From Bacteroidia bacterium (lineage in GTDB: Bacteria; Bacteroidota; Bacteroidia; Chitinophagales; Saprospiraceae), in contig JAUIKE010000018.1 of NCBI GenBank assembly GCA_030430845.1, positions 1-64,000 of the forward strand: a stretch of DNA of 64,000 nucleotides, written 5' to 3'. Numbering within the stretch: the stretch's first letter is position 1; the number at the start of each line of letters is the position of its first letter. Shown piece by piece: positions 36,315-46,000 of this stretch. Under the pieces are notes generated by a model. That model was given only the letters and a program-made list of their open reading frames with translations. It made no database searches and was not told where the DNA came from. The translations under genes and the position numbers were made by a program.

Positions 36315-37133
36315 TTAAACCTGCCCCAGCACATACAACTGCTCCAAAGTCGGATTCTCGCTTCCGCCCTCGGGCTCAAGGGTAATCGCAAAGGCTGCAG
36401 ACGAGCCACTTATTTGAGTCTCAAAAATCTTATCATCGCTTTCAGAGAAACCTTCCAGCAGGCCTGCATCATGGGGAGTGAGTGGTTGTAGAGAGGATAA
36501 GCGCCACAGCTGGTACACCTGGCCTTCCGGAGGTTCAGGTAATTGAGACGCATCGATATAGGCGATTTGATTTTCTTCGTTCCAGAAAACGCGAACCTGC
36601 CTGTCTTCGCTAAGGTTGGCACCCGTGCCGGCCAAAGTCACCGTTTGGGTACTTTCATTTCGGAGGTTAGCAAGAAAACCTTGCTTTTGATCATATCGGG
36701 CCTGCAGGCGGTCGAAGTTATCAGAAAGGACTTGATCCTGTATCTGCAGATCAGTCAGTTCCTGCTCAGTTTGCTGAAGTTGTTGGTATTGGATAAAGTT
36801 AAGGGCCAGGCTGGCTAGGAATAGAATGGAAGCGGCCACAGCCATCCAACGCCAGCGCTGGGAAGGCAAAGGACGAACGGTCGCTTCTTCTTTTTTGGCA
36901 TCAGTAAGCAGCACCTTTTTACCGGAGGCCAGAATCTGCTTCTGGGTCGAAGGTGAGATTTCAGGTGCATGCGCTTCCGCAAATGCCATAAAGGCCGCCT
37001 CGATGCGTTCTACTTCTTCTTTGAGCTCGGCAGACTGCTCGACCTGGCGGCTTACCTCCTCCATCTGCTCGGGAGGAAGAGCCCCCGAAACATAGAGTTC
37101 CAAAATTCCGCTTGTGATGTCTATTTTGTCCAT
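36315..37133 (-). CDS. Anti-sigma factor, RskA-like
   Basis: Acidic cytoplasmic N-terminus, one TM (WMAVAASILFLASLALNFI), C-terminal LPEPPEGQVYQLW...FAITLEPEGGSENPT. Confidence 0.9.
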   Translation of the reverse strand: MDKIDITSGILELYVSGALPPEQMEEVSRQVEQSAELKEEVERIEAAFMAFAEAHAPEISPSTQKQILASGKKVLLTDAKKEEATVRPLPSQRWRWMAVAASILFLASLALNFIQYQQLQQTEQELTDLQIQDQVLSDNFDRLQARYDQKQGFLANLRNESTQTVTLAGTGANLSEDRQVRVFWNEENQIAYIDASQLPEPPEGQVYQLWRLSSLQPLTPHDAGLLEGFSESDDKIFETQISGSSAAFAITLEPEGGSENPTLEQLYVLGQV

Positions 37134-37136
37134 AGC

Positions 37137-37685
37137 TCAGCTCAACAGATTCTTTAAAAATTTGATAGCTGTTCGTGCTCTCGTCTTTACAGTACCAAGG
37201 GGCAGATCCAAATATTCGGCTGCTTCTGACTGACTGTATCCTTGAAAATACAACAAATCGATGATCTTCACATATTTTGTATTTAGCTTCCGGATCACCT
37301 CTTTAATGCCGATATGATCAACATTCAGGTCTATCCGATTAGCCTTTTCAATCACAGATACGTGATTATCCAGTGAATCGGTTTTTTCGTTTTTCCGAAA
37401 AGCCTTTTTTCTCGTTGCATCGATGGCCGAATTCCTCGCAATCATCATCATCCAGGTAAATAACCGGCCTTTCTTCGGATCATAGGTGTCAATCCCATTC
37501 CAGATTTTGAGAAAACACTCTTGCAATTGCTCTTCCGCCAGTTTTTTATCCCCCAGCAACCTGAAAATTACGCCAAATAAAGCCAGGCTGTATTTATCAT
37601 ACAGCAGGGACAAGGCAGATTCGTCTCTTTTCTGCAAAAGAGCTACCAGTTCGTCCTGATCAATATTGGTGGCTTTTTTTGACAT
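37137..37685 (-). CDS. ECF RNA polymerase sigma factor (SigK-like)
   Basis: LYDKYSLALFGVIFRLLGDKKLAEEQLQECFLKIW; LLYFQGYSQSEAAEYLDLPLGTVKTRARTAIKFL; start chosen at MSKKATN. Confidence 0.93.
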   Translation of the reverse strand: MSKKATNIDQDELVALLQKRDESALSLLYDKYSLALFGVIFRLLGDKKLAEEQLQECFLKIWNGIDTYDPKKGRLFTWMMMIARNSAIDATRKKAFRKNEKTDSLDNHVSVIEKANRIDLNVDHIGIKEVIRKLNTKYVKIIDLLYFQGYSQSEAAEYLDLPLGTVKTRARTAIKFLKNLLS

Positions 37686-37698
37686 GGTAATAATTGAG

Positions 37699-37766
37699 TA
37701 TAAGTGATGGGGTTGTGTGAAAAGGTCGTCGGGCGACGGCCTTTTCACGCAACCCCATCACTTATA
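37699..37766. promoter_or_regulatory. 68-bp inverted repeat (33-bp arms) immediately upstream of the ECF sigma start
   Basis: tataagtgatggggttgtgtgaaaaggtcgtcg-gg-cgacggccttttcacgcaaccccatcacttata; two mismatches. Confidence 0.85.
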
Positions 37767-37952
37767 TTGCTTCAGGCCTAAGATATGATTTTTTTCATTA
37801 AAAAATAATTTTTTAAACAGCTGATTATCAATAGATTGTGTTTGTGTCTTTTTTGTGTCTCAAAAAAAAATAAAAAAAATAAATCCGATTGGCCCAAAGC
37901 TGTCGTACCTACTATCAAACAACAATAATTGATTAACCAAAAAATTAATTCA

Positions 37953-38606
37953 ATGAAATTTTTCAAATCAAAAGCATTATGGTTAGTAGGCTGCCTCGCA
38001 ATAGCAGGCGTATTTGTAGCTGCGGACCATATCGATGCACCTGCTGTTTCAGGAGGTCCTACCGACATTACTGACCTTTATGTATTCCAGAGTCCGGAGA
38101 ATAGCAACAACCTCGTTTTTGCGGCCAATATTCAAGGCTTACTAGATCCGGTTACTTCCGCGACCGCCACATTTGATCCTAATTCAATGCTTGAATTCAA
38201 CATCGACAACGACGGAGACAATGTAGAAGATCTGGTCATTCAGTGTTTTTATGAAAACGATCAGTTGTGGGTATATGGCCCGGCAGCGCCGAAAACGGTA
38301 GGCACTCAGAGTCGCCCGATTACAGATGCCGACAACATCAGCACCAGTATTACTGCTTACAACAGCACACCATCTATTGCGCAAGGAAACGGTATGAAAG
38401 CCTTTGCAGGTCCAAGAGACGATCCCTTCTTTTTCGACTTCACTCAGTACACCGCCATTCTGGATGGAAATGCCACTGGATTTAATAATCCTGGAAACGA
38501 CACCTTCGCAGGTACCAATGTTTTATCTACGGTTGTAGAAGTTCCTAAAAGTATGCTGGGCGGATCCGGTACTCTTAATGTTTGGGTGGAAGCCAAACGC
38601 AAGTAA
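37953..38606 (+). CDS. DUF4331 protein, N-terminal half
   Basis: ADHIDAPAVSGGPTDITDLYVFQSPEN; signal peptide; ends at VVEVPKSMLGGSGTLNVWVEAKRK. Confidence 0.85.
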   Translation: MKFFKSKALWLVGCLAIAGVFVAADHIDAPAVSGGPTDITDLYVFQSPENSNNLVFAANIQGLLDPVTSATATFDPNSMLEFNIDNDGDNVEDLVIQCFYENDQLWVYGPAAPKTVGTQSRPITDADNISTSITAYNSTPSIAQGNGMKAFAGPRDDPFFFDFTQYTAILDGNATGFNNPGNDTFAGTNVLSTVVEVPKSMLGGSGTLNVWVEAKRK

Positions 38607-38650
38607 GCACCTCTAAATTCTTTTTTCCTTAAAACTTAAAAACTGAAATA

Positions 38651-39202
38651 ATGATAAACTGCATAAAGTTTAAGGGCCTATCCTATGCCCTGATTCTAAC
38701 CATTACCTTATTGGGTTTTTCCTGCGACAAAGACGAAATGGATAAGGCCGGACCCGACCCGGATGCTGTCTATATTCAGGAAGATCAAACAGCCCGCCCG
38801 GCGATCAATACGGTATTCAATGCCACTTCGGCTGATAAAAATATGTTTAACGTCACGCCTCCGAGCCAGCAGTCAGCAGCCTTCGCAACTGACTTCACCA
38901 GCAGATTAAATGCACTGAATCCCGGCTATACACAAAATGCCCTGGGCTTGGACGACGCTACCTTTACAGGCTTACTGGCCACCGATGTACTCAATGTGTC
39001 GACAACCGGGACAACTACTTTCTTCGACGGTACGAACGTGCTGACCGGCCGAACCTTAAGCGATGATGTGATTGATGTAGAATTGCTGCTCATTTTCGGA
39101 GGCGCCGATGGCATGGCCAATCCCGGACTGACCAGCGACAATGTCAGCTCTAACGATAAAGCTTTTTCCAGTACATTTCCATATTTGGCATCTCCCCACT
39201 AG
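38651..39202 (+). CDS. DUF4331-like protein, C-terminal half (lipoprotein)
   Basis: Lipobox LLGFSC; QEDQTARPAINTVF; GRTLSDDVIDVELLLIFGG. Confidence 0.75.
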   Translation: MINCIKFKGLSYALILTITLLGFSCDKDEMDKAGPDPDAVYIQEDQTARPAINTVFNATSADKNMFNVTPPSQQSAAFATDFTSRLNALNPGYTQNALGLDDATFTGLLATDVLNVSTTGTTTFFDGTNVLTGRTLSDDVIDVELLLIFGGADGMANPGLTSDNVSSNDKAFSSTFPYLASPH

Positions 39203-39268
39203 TTAGGTGTATGGGCGCCTTGGGTGCCCATCCCTTCCTAGGGCTGTTGGCCACCAGGAAGTCCATTA

Positions 39269-39307
39269 GCTTGATTTTGGGCGAAAAATTTTCGCCCAAA
39301 ATCAAGC
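39269..39307. terminator. Perfect 39-bp palindrome
   Basis: gcttgattttgggcgaaaa-a-ttttcgcccaaaatcaagc. Confidence 0.85.
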
Positions 39308-39322
39308 AATAGAAATCTTCTC

Positions 39323-39358
39323 GGGTGAACTTAAGGCCGATAGGTCTTAAGTTCACCC
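39323..39358. repeat. Second hairpin of a three-hairpin cluster
   Basis: gggtgaacttaaggccgataggtcttaagttcaccc. Confidence 0.75.
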
Positions 39359-39457
39359 AGAGAATTGGATGTTAATTGTTGTGTACACGGAGGTACTCCC
39401 GTGTAAGTCGGGGTGCCTCCTTTTAACATCCATCTCAATCAAAAACTATCCAATACT

Positions 39458-40807
39458 ATGACACACAATAATAATATCCTAAAAATAATAGCCTTCGCAT
39501 TTTTTAGCATAAGTGCTTTATGCTTCATTGCACTTACCAATAAATTCCAACTGGTAAAAAAGGCCGACATCCAGGTTTTTCTCACAGAACCTTCACAAAA
39601 CATTCAATACAACGCCCATCGCATTCAGGCACAGCTTGACTTTTGGGAGAAAAAGTTACGTGAACAATCTAACAGCAGTATTTATAAACTAAAGACCGCC
39701 GTTTTATTATCCGAACAGTTTAAGCAGACGGGAGACATTCAAATGATCCATCGGTCGGATAGTTTACTCACTTCTGTTTTAGATCAGCCATCTATTCGCC
39801 ACGCTCCATATTATCGGGCGCTAAGCGCCAATGCCGTTACCAAACATCAATTCAAAGAAGCACTTGACTATGCGGACAAAAGCCTGGAATCCGCACGTTA
39901 TCCGGAACAATCACAACTGATGCGATTTGATGCCCTCATGGAATTAGGAGAGGCAGAAAAGGCCCGGACCATATTAAAGGATGTTCAGACACAAGATTCC
40001 TTCGGTTTTGTCATCAGAAAATCTAAACTGCTGGATCATGACGGTGATCTGGATGCAGCCATCCAAAGGATGGAAGAGGCCGCCCAGTGGTGCCGGGAAA
40101 GACAGAACAAACCTCTGTTGGCTTGGAGCATGAGTAACCTCGGAGATATGTATGGGCATGCCGGGCGTATTCAGGATTCGTACCAGGCTTATCAGGATGT
40201 ACTTCAACTAGATCCGACCTATACGCACGCTTTGAAAGGTATTGCCTGGATTGCTTATGCTAAGGACAAAAATATAGTGCTGGCAAGAAGCATTATTGAG
40301 TCCATAAAAGAAAAAAAGCACAGCCCTGACCTATTACTGCTGCTTGCTGAATTAGCTGCTTTTGAAGGTATGGAAAAAAAAGCGGAAGCCTTAGAAAAGG
40401 AGTTCATCGCATCCGTCAGCAAAACCGCTTATGGGAATATGTACGACCGCTACCTGGCCGAAATGTATTTAGACCACCCTATGGAATGGCACAGGGCCAA
40501 ATTTTACATAGAAAAAGAGCTGGCCAACCGCCCCTCTGCCGCATCCTATGTTTTATGGGCAGATTATCAACTGAAAAATGGCCGGCAAGAGGAGGCTATT
40601 CGAACAGTCGAAGAAAAAGTGGTTGGAAAAACCTTTGAACCGGCCGTCCTGTATCGGGTAGGAAATATTTATAAAAATGCCGGTATGCCGGATAAAGCTA
40701 AGGTCTATTTGGAGGATGCTGCTAATGCGAGCTTTGAGCTAGGACCTTTAACATCTAAAAGTATCGACGAAGCACTTAAAGAAGTTACTTTTGCGCTGAA
40801 AAATTAA
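39458..40807 (+). CDS. Tetratricopeptide-repeat protein
   Basis: Helical repeats (LAWSMSNLGDMYGHAGRIQDSYQAYQDVLQLDPTYTHALKGIAWIAYA); start chosen at MTHNNN. Confidence 0.85.
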   Translation: MTHNNNILKIIAFAFFSISALCFIALTNKFQLVKKADIQVFLTEPSQNIQYNAHRIQAQLDFWEKKLREQSNSSIYKLKTAVLLSEQFKQTGDIQMIHRSDSLLTSVLDQPSIRHAPYYRALSANAVTKHQFKEALDYADKSLESARYPEQSQLMRFDALMELGEAEKARTILKDVQTQDSFGFVIRKSKLLDHDGDLDAAIQRMEEAAQWCRERQNKPLLAWSMSNLGDMYGHAGRIQDSYQAYQDVLQLDPTYTHALKGIAWIAYAKDKNIVLARSIIESIKEKKHSPDLLLLLAELAAFEGMEKKAEALEKEFIASVSKTAYGNMYDRYLAEMYLDHPMEWHRAKFYIEKELANRPSAASYVLWADYQLKNGRQEEAIRTVEEKVVGKTFEPAVLYRVGNIYKNAGMPDKAKVYLEDAANASFELGPLTSKSIDEALKEVTFALKN

Positions 40808-40818
40808 AACCAAATTCA

Positions 40819-43050
40819 ATGATCATCCGCACAACAATTATCACTTTTTCATTCATTTTTGGGATGCTTTCTTCCCTGAAGGCCATCGAAGGCTTTGTTT
40901 CGAATAAACAGGGAGAAAGTATTTCAGATGTTTATGTACTCAATATTTCTAATGACACCCATGCCCATACCGGTCCGAACGGCCTGTTTAGGCTGACGAG
41001 CGTTCAGGCAGGCGATACCTTACTGTTTCGCCACCTAGGATACGAACGCTTTCTACATGTTGTTCAGTCCGAAGAGCTGGATCGGCAACTACAGATCGTG
41101 CTGCAAGAGATGGAGATCCAGCTCGATCAGGTGGTCGTGTCCAATGAAATGAAAGCCTTAAATGTATTGACCGATATCGACCTGAGCACTAATCCGGTTG
41201 ACAATTCACAGGAATTACTTCAGAACCTTCCCGGCCTCTTCATCGGCCAACATGCTGGTGGTGGAAAGGCCGAGCAAATCTTCTTGCGTGGCTTCGACAT
41301 CGACCATGGTACCGACCTCCGCATCAGCGTGGATGGCTTGCCGGTTAACATGGTCTCTCATGCACACGGACAAGGATATTCGGATTTGCATTTTATCATT
41401 CCAGAAACCGTCGAGAACATTGATTTTGACAAGGGACCTTATACTGCTGATAAAGGCAATTTCGCTACGGCGGGTTATGTAGACTTTAAGTTAAAAGACC
41501 GCCTCGACAGAAGCTCTGTAGGGGTAGAATACGGCCAGTTTAATTCCCTGCGCACCACCGCGCTACTCGACCTTAGCGGTAACAGCAATGATCATCAGGC
41601 TTATATTGCCGGAGCTTACACGCTCACCGACGGGCCGTTTGAGTCGCCTCAAGGTTTTCACCGCTTGAACGTCATGGGAAAATATACGGCCAGACTGAAT
41701 CAGTTGGACAAGGTATCCATAATGGCTTCGCACTTCAACAGTCGCTGGGACGCCTCCGGTCAAATTCCGGTACGGGCGGTCGAATCCGGCCTGATTGATC
41801 GGTTCGGGGCAATTGATGATACGGAAGGTGGGCAAACGAGCCGTACCAATATCCTCCTGCAGCATACTCGTTTTGTGGATAACCAAACAAGCTGGAACAG
41901 TCGTTTTTTTTACTCGAAATACGAATTTGAATTATACAGCAACTTCACCTTTTTTCTCAACAATCCTGAGCAAGGAGACCAGATCCGCCAATACGAAAAC
42001 CGGGATCTGTTCGGCCTGGAAAGTGTTCTGAATAAGCAGTTGTTTTGGGGGAATTCGGAAGTTTATCTACAAGCAGGAGCCGGCTTCCGGTACGATCAAG
42101 TGATGGATAATGAGTTGTCCCGTACGCTTTATAGGCGAACAACTCTTGAAAATCTTTCGCTTGGGCAGGTTGACGAATCCAATATATACGGTTTTGTCAG
42201 CACGGAAATTGACCTCGGCCGCTGGCTGATCAACCCCGGTCTGCGCCTCGATTACTTCAATTTCGGATATACCAACGATCTGGACAGCCTGTACAATGCC
42301 GATTTTATCAGCGACGCGATTATCAGCCCCAAACTAAATGTATCCTATAGCCCAAATGCTCAATGGCAACTGTTCGCCAAAGCCGGTATGGGCTTTCATT
42401 CCAATGATAGCAGAGTAGTGGTGGCCAGAGGTGGGAATCAAACCTTGCCAGGTGCTTTTGGGGCAGATATCGGAGCGGTGTGGAAGCCTTCGAGTTCCCT
42501 GATTATTAATACAGCGCTGTGGCACCTTTTTCTTGAACAGGAATTCGTGTATGTAGGCGATGAAGCCATTGTGGAGCCAAGCGGTAGAACTCGCAGGATG
42601 GGTGTCGATTTTGGTATGCGCTATCAGCCTGTTAAGTGGTTGTTTTTTAATACAGACCTGACCTATACCTATGCTCGCAGCATAGACGATCCGGAAGGAG
42701 CTAACCTGATTCCCCTAGCTCCGGATTTTACGGCTACGGGAGGTGTTCAGATAAAGCACCCGTCTGGTTTTTCCGGAGGACTTCGTTTTCGCTACCTGGA
42801 TGACCGCCCCGCTAATGAGGATAACAGCATCGTTGCAGAGGGCTATTTTGTGACGGACCTGAACATGAATTATACTTTTGATAAAATTACGGTAGGTTTT
42901 GACATCCAGAACCTCTTCAACACAGAGTGGAACGAAACGCAATTTGCGACTGAATCGAGATTGATGAATGAACTAGAGTCGGTAGAAGAGATTCATTTTA
43001 CACCAGGAGTACCGTTTTTTGCGAAAGCTAAGATTACAGTTGAATTTTAA
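40819..43050 (+). CDS. TonB-dependent receptor with carboxypeptidase-like regulatory domain
   Basis: IEGFVSNKQGESISDVYVLN; plug domain (LLQNLPGLFIGQHAGGGKAEQIFLRGFDIDHGTDLRISVDGLPVNMVSHAHGQGYSDLHFIIPE). Confidence 0.94.
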   Translation: MIIRTTIITFSFIFGMLSSLKAIEGFVSNKQGESISDVYVLNISNDTHAHTGPNGLFRLTSVQAGDTLLFRHLGYERFLHVVQSEELDRQLQIVLQEMEIQLDQVVVSNEMKALNVLTDIDLSTNPVDNSQELLQNLPGLFIGQHAGGGKAEQIFLRGFDIDHGTDLRISVDGLPVNMVSHAHGQGYSDLHFIIPETVENIDFDKGPYTADKGNFATAGYVDFKLKDRLDRSSVGVEYGQFNSLRTTALLDLSGNSNDHQAYIAGAYTLTDGPFESPQGFHRLNVMGKYTARLNQLDKVSIMASHFNSRWDASGQIPVRAVESGLIDRFGAIDDTEGGQTSRTNILLQHTRFVDNQTSWNSRFFYSKYEFELYSNFTFFLNNPEQGDQIRQYENRDLFGLESVLNKQLFWGNSEVYLQAGAGFRYDQVMDNELSRTLYRRTTLENLSLGQVDESNIYGFVSTEIDLGRWLINPGLRLDYFNFGYTNDLDSLYNADFISDAIISPKLNVSYSPNAQWQLFAKAGMGFHSNDSRVVVARGGNQTLPGAFGADIGAVWKPSSSLIINTALWHLFLEQEFVYVGDEAIVEPSGRTRRMGVDFGMRYQPVKWLFFNTDLTYTYARSIDDPEGANLIPLAPDFTATGGVQIKHPSGFSGGLRFRYLDDRPANEDNSIVAEGYFVTDLNMNYTFDKITVGFDIQNLFNTEWNETQFATESRLMNELESVEEIHFTPGVPFFAKAKITVEF

Positions 43051-43079
43051 GAGAACGGCCGAACGGCCGCTCTCTTAAA
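43046..43079. terminator. Bidirectional hairpin overlapping TonB receptor stop
   Basis: tttaagagaacggcc-gaac-ggccgctctcttaaa. Confidence 0.8.
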
Positions 43080-43081
43080 GT

Positions 43082-46000
43082 CTAATTGTTTGTCCCAGGT
43101 AAATTTTCAGGCATCTCCTCCTGCCAGGGCGTCGGCAATGCCGGGCCTGGCTCAGGGGCTACCTGCGAGAGGTCATCTGCCTTGTACAACCTGCCGTTGA
43201 TCATTACATGTTCAATGGCAGTTGTATTGTTGAGATCTTGTAGGGGGTCTTTATCCAAGATCAGCAAGTCGGCCAGTTTGCCTGTTTCCAGTGTGCCCAG
43301 GTCCCTTTCCAGGCCGATTGCCATCGCTCCGTGGATGGTAGCTACTCTGAGCGCTTCGTGATTGCTGAGTCCACCGGAGGCAACCGCCCAGAGCTCCCAG
43401 TGATAGCCGAGTCCCTGCAACTGTCCATGTGAGCCTACACCGGCTATACCACCCGCATCATAAACGTCTTTTACAACTTCTGCCAGTTTCTGGAACACAT
43501 GTTCCTGGTCATGAAACCAACCGCCAGGCCCTGGTCCGGGCCCCTGGCCGCGGCGCAGGGTTTTGCCATCTAATTCATCATGCGGCGTAAAGTGTTGCAA
43601 CTTAGCATCGTCATGAGGATTTTGACGGGTGTAGAAGTAGTTTTCTCCCCAGGGCCCTCCATAGGCTACTAAAAGGGTAGGAGTGTAAGCAGTTTGAGAT
43701 TCGGCCACTAACTTAATGGCATCATTATATAACGGAAAAACGGGGAAAGAGTGCTCATGCCCTGGGTATCCGTCAATAATTTGTGTCAGGTTCTGTTTGA
43801 AGTTCAGAGAACCTTCAGTAGTAGGCATGATTTGCTTTTCCTTGCAAGCCATGATGATCCACTGCCGCTGCTGGCGATAACCGGCCACATACATCTTCAA
43901 TGTTTTGGTATCGTAATAATCGGAATACCGTCCAACCAATTTCCGGGCATGGTCCAGGCTTTTTACCTGCTCCTGCCAGAACATACCCGGGCCTGTTGAA
44001 TATATGCGCGGCCCTACAATTTGGCCGGCTCTGACCCGGTCTTCATAGGATAAAACATCGGTTGTGCTGGTTTGAGGGTCACGGGTTGTGGTAACCCCGT
44101 AGGCCAGATTGGCAGCGTACGCCCACAGGTCATCCTTGTGAATGTTGTAGGTGGGGCGCAGGTGAGCATGTGTGTCCACAAAACCGGGGATGACCACTTT
44201 CCCTCTCGCATCTATACGTGTAGCGCCATCCGGAATGGGCACCCGACCGTAACGGCCAATCGCCTCAATGCGGTTGTTCCGAATCACAATGTCGGAGCGG
44301 TCAATGATCTCCATTCCATTCATCGTGACCGCTTTTGCCCCGCGAATAACAATCACCCCCTGTGGAATATCTCGCTGTGCTTTAACTTCTATGCGGGTTT
44401 CTACCGGCTCATACGTCTTTTTCTCTTTTTTATCCTCTTCACTCAGATTGTTCTCAAAAGTCTCCGCTGCATTTAGATCATAAACGACATGCGCATTGCC
44501 GATCGACCAGTGTACCTTTCGTGCATCCCATCCCCAGGAAGGGAATTCTCCGCCGATATCACTTAATTTCTTAGCAGGAAAAGTGGCATTAGATGGGTTA
44601 GAAACATTAATGGTCGGCGCTTCATCACTTATCTGCGGCACAGTTAGGAGGTAAAAATCCTTATATACCTGTGCAATAGCCTGATCGCCCTTTGGAGCCA
44701 TTATAATAGCATCGGCCCTCAGTGGAGACCGGCTGCCGGGAGGAGTCGATCCCGTTACTTTCAGGTGAAAGCGTTCATCCGTACCATCCCAGCGAATGGA
44801 GGACAGACCATTACTACCGCTATAGAGATAAATTCGATCTCCATTTTCGGTAAAATGGGGCAGGCTTCGGCCGTAAGACCGATCTATCAGGGTAGCAGAT
44901 CCACTATTTTGCGGAACCCATATTATTTCGACGCCTGTGCCGGGCGCGCCACGCGCGATGGCATTTTTGAAGTTTTGAGCAGGGCCTTTTAGAGCGACAA
45001 CCCGATTGCCGTCGGGCGACCAAACGGGCTGCTCGTACAGAGCGGCTTCTGTAGTCAGTTGGGTGGCTTGTCCGCCGGAACTACGTACCTTATATAGATG
45101 GCCTCCTTCAGATTCAGACCAGGTGGTGAAGGCAATCCAGTTCCCATCAGCTGACCAGGTTGGCTGGGCTTCATTGAGGTTAAGGTTGGTTAGTCGAGTA
45201 GGTGTGCCGTCCGGATAATCCATTACGTACAGCCTGTCAAGTGCAGCAAAGGCCAGCTTAGAACCATCTGGAGAAGGGACAGCATCGCGTATTTGTTTAA
45301 CTACAAATTCAGGAGTGTCTTCAATGGGGTATTCAAAATCAAGTTCAGGGCCCAATTCGACTTCTGTATCTACCTGGAAAGGGATTTCTACCGCAGCTCC
45401 TCCATTGACAGGGATGCGCCAAATTTTCCCATTGTAAGAAGCGACCAGTTCACTGCCGTTGGGCGTGAAGCTCATTCCGTTAAGGGCATCACGGGTACCT
45501 CGGCTTTCCTGATCGTCGTGCTGGACGGGATAAGCCAGCCATCGGTCATTACCCGAAGCGAGGTCACGAATGCGAAGGCCTGTTTCGCCATCGAAGCGCG
45601 TGCCGTACACCAATTTTTTTCCATCCGGAGAAAGAGTCGGGCGAATGGCAGAGCCCTGCCGGAAGGTCATGGTCTCTCTTTTACCAGTTTCCCGGTCGTA
45701 ACGAGCAATCTGATATTGAGGGAAAATGGCATTGTACTGCCAGTCGCCCTGGCGCTGGGCAAACCAGATGTATCGGCTGTCGGAGCCAAAGGCGGCACCG
45801 GTCATTTTGAGATTGCCGGGGTCTTTCATTAATTCTACTCCCTTGCCGCCATCAACGTGGTACATCCACAGTTTGAGGGTTCCGGAACGCATACCCGCCT
45901 TAGAGGCGATGATGTATTTGCCGTCGGGGGTCCATTCGGGAGATTGATAGCGATCAGTTTTTCCTTTTGTCAGGGCCTTTTTCTCTTTGCTTTCGAGTTC

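Noticed and set aside
45293-45832. 179-aa plus-strand ORF inside the amidohydrolase
   Set aside because: Antisense shadow ORF; the reverse frame carries clear PD40 repeats and amidohydrolase motifs.
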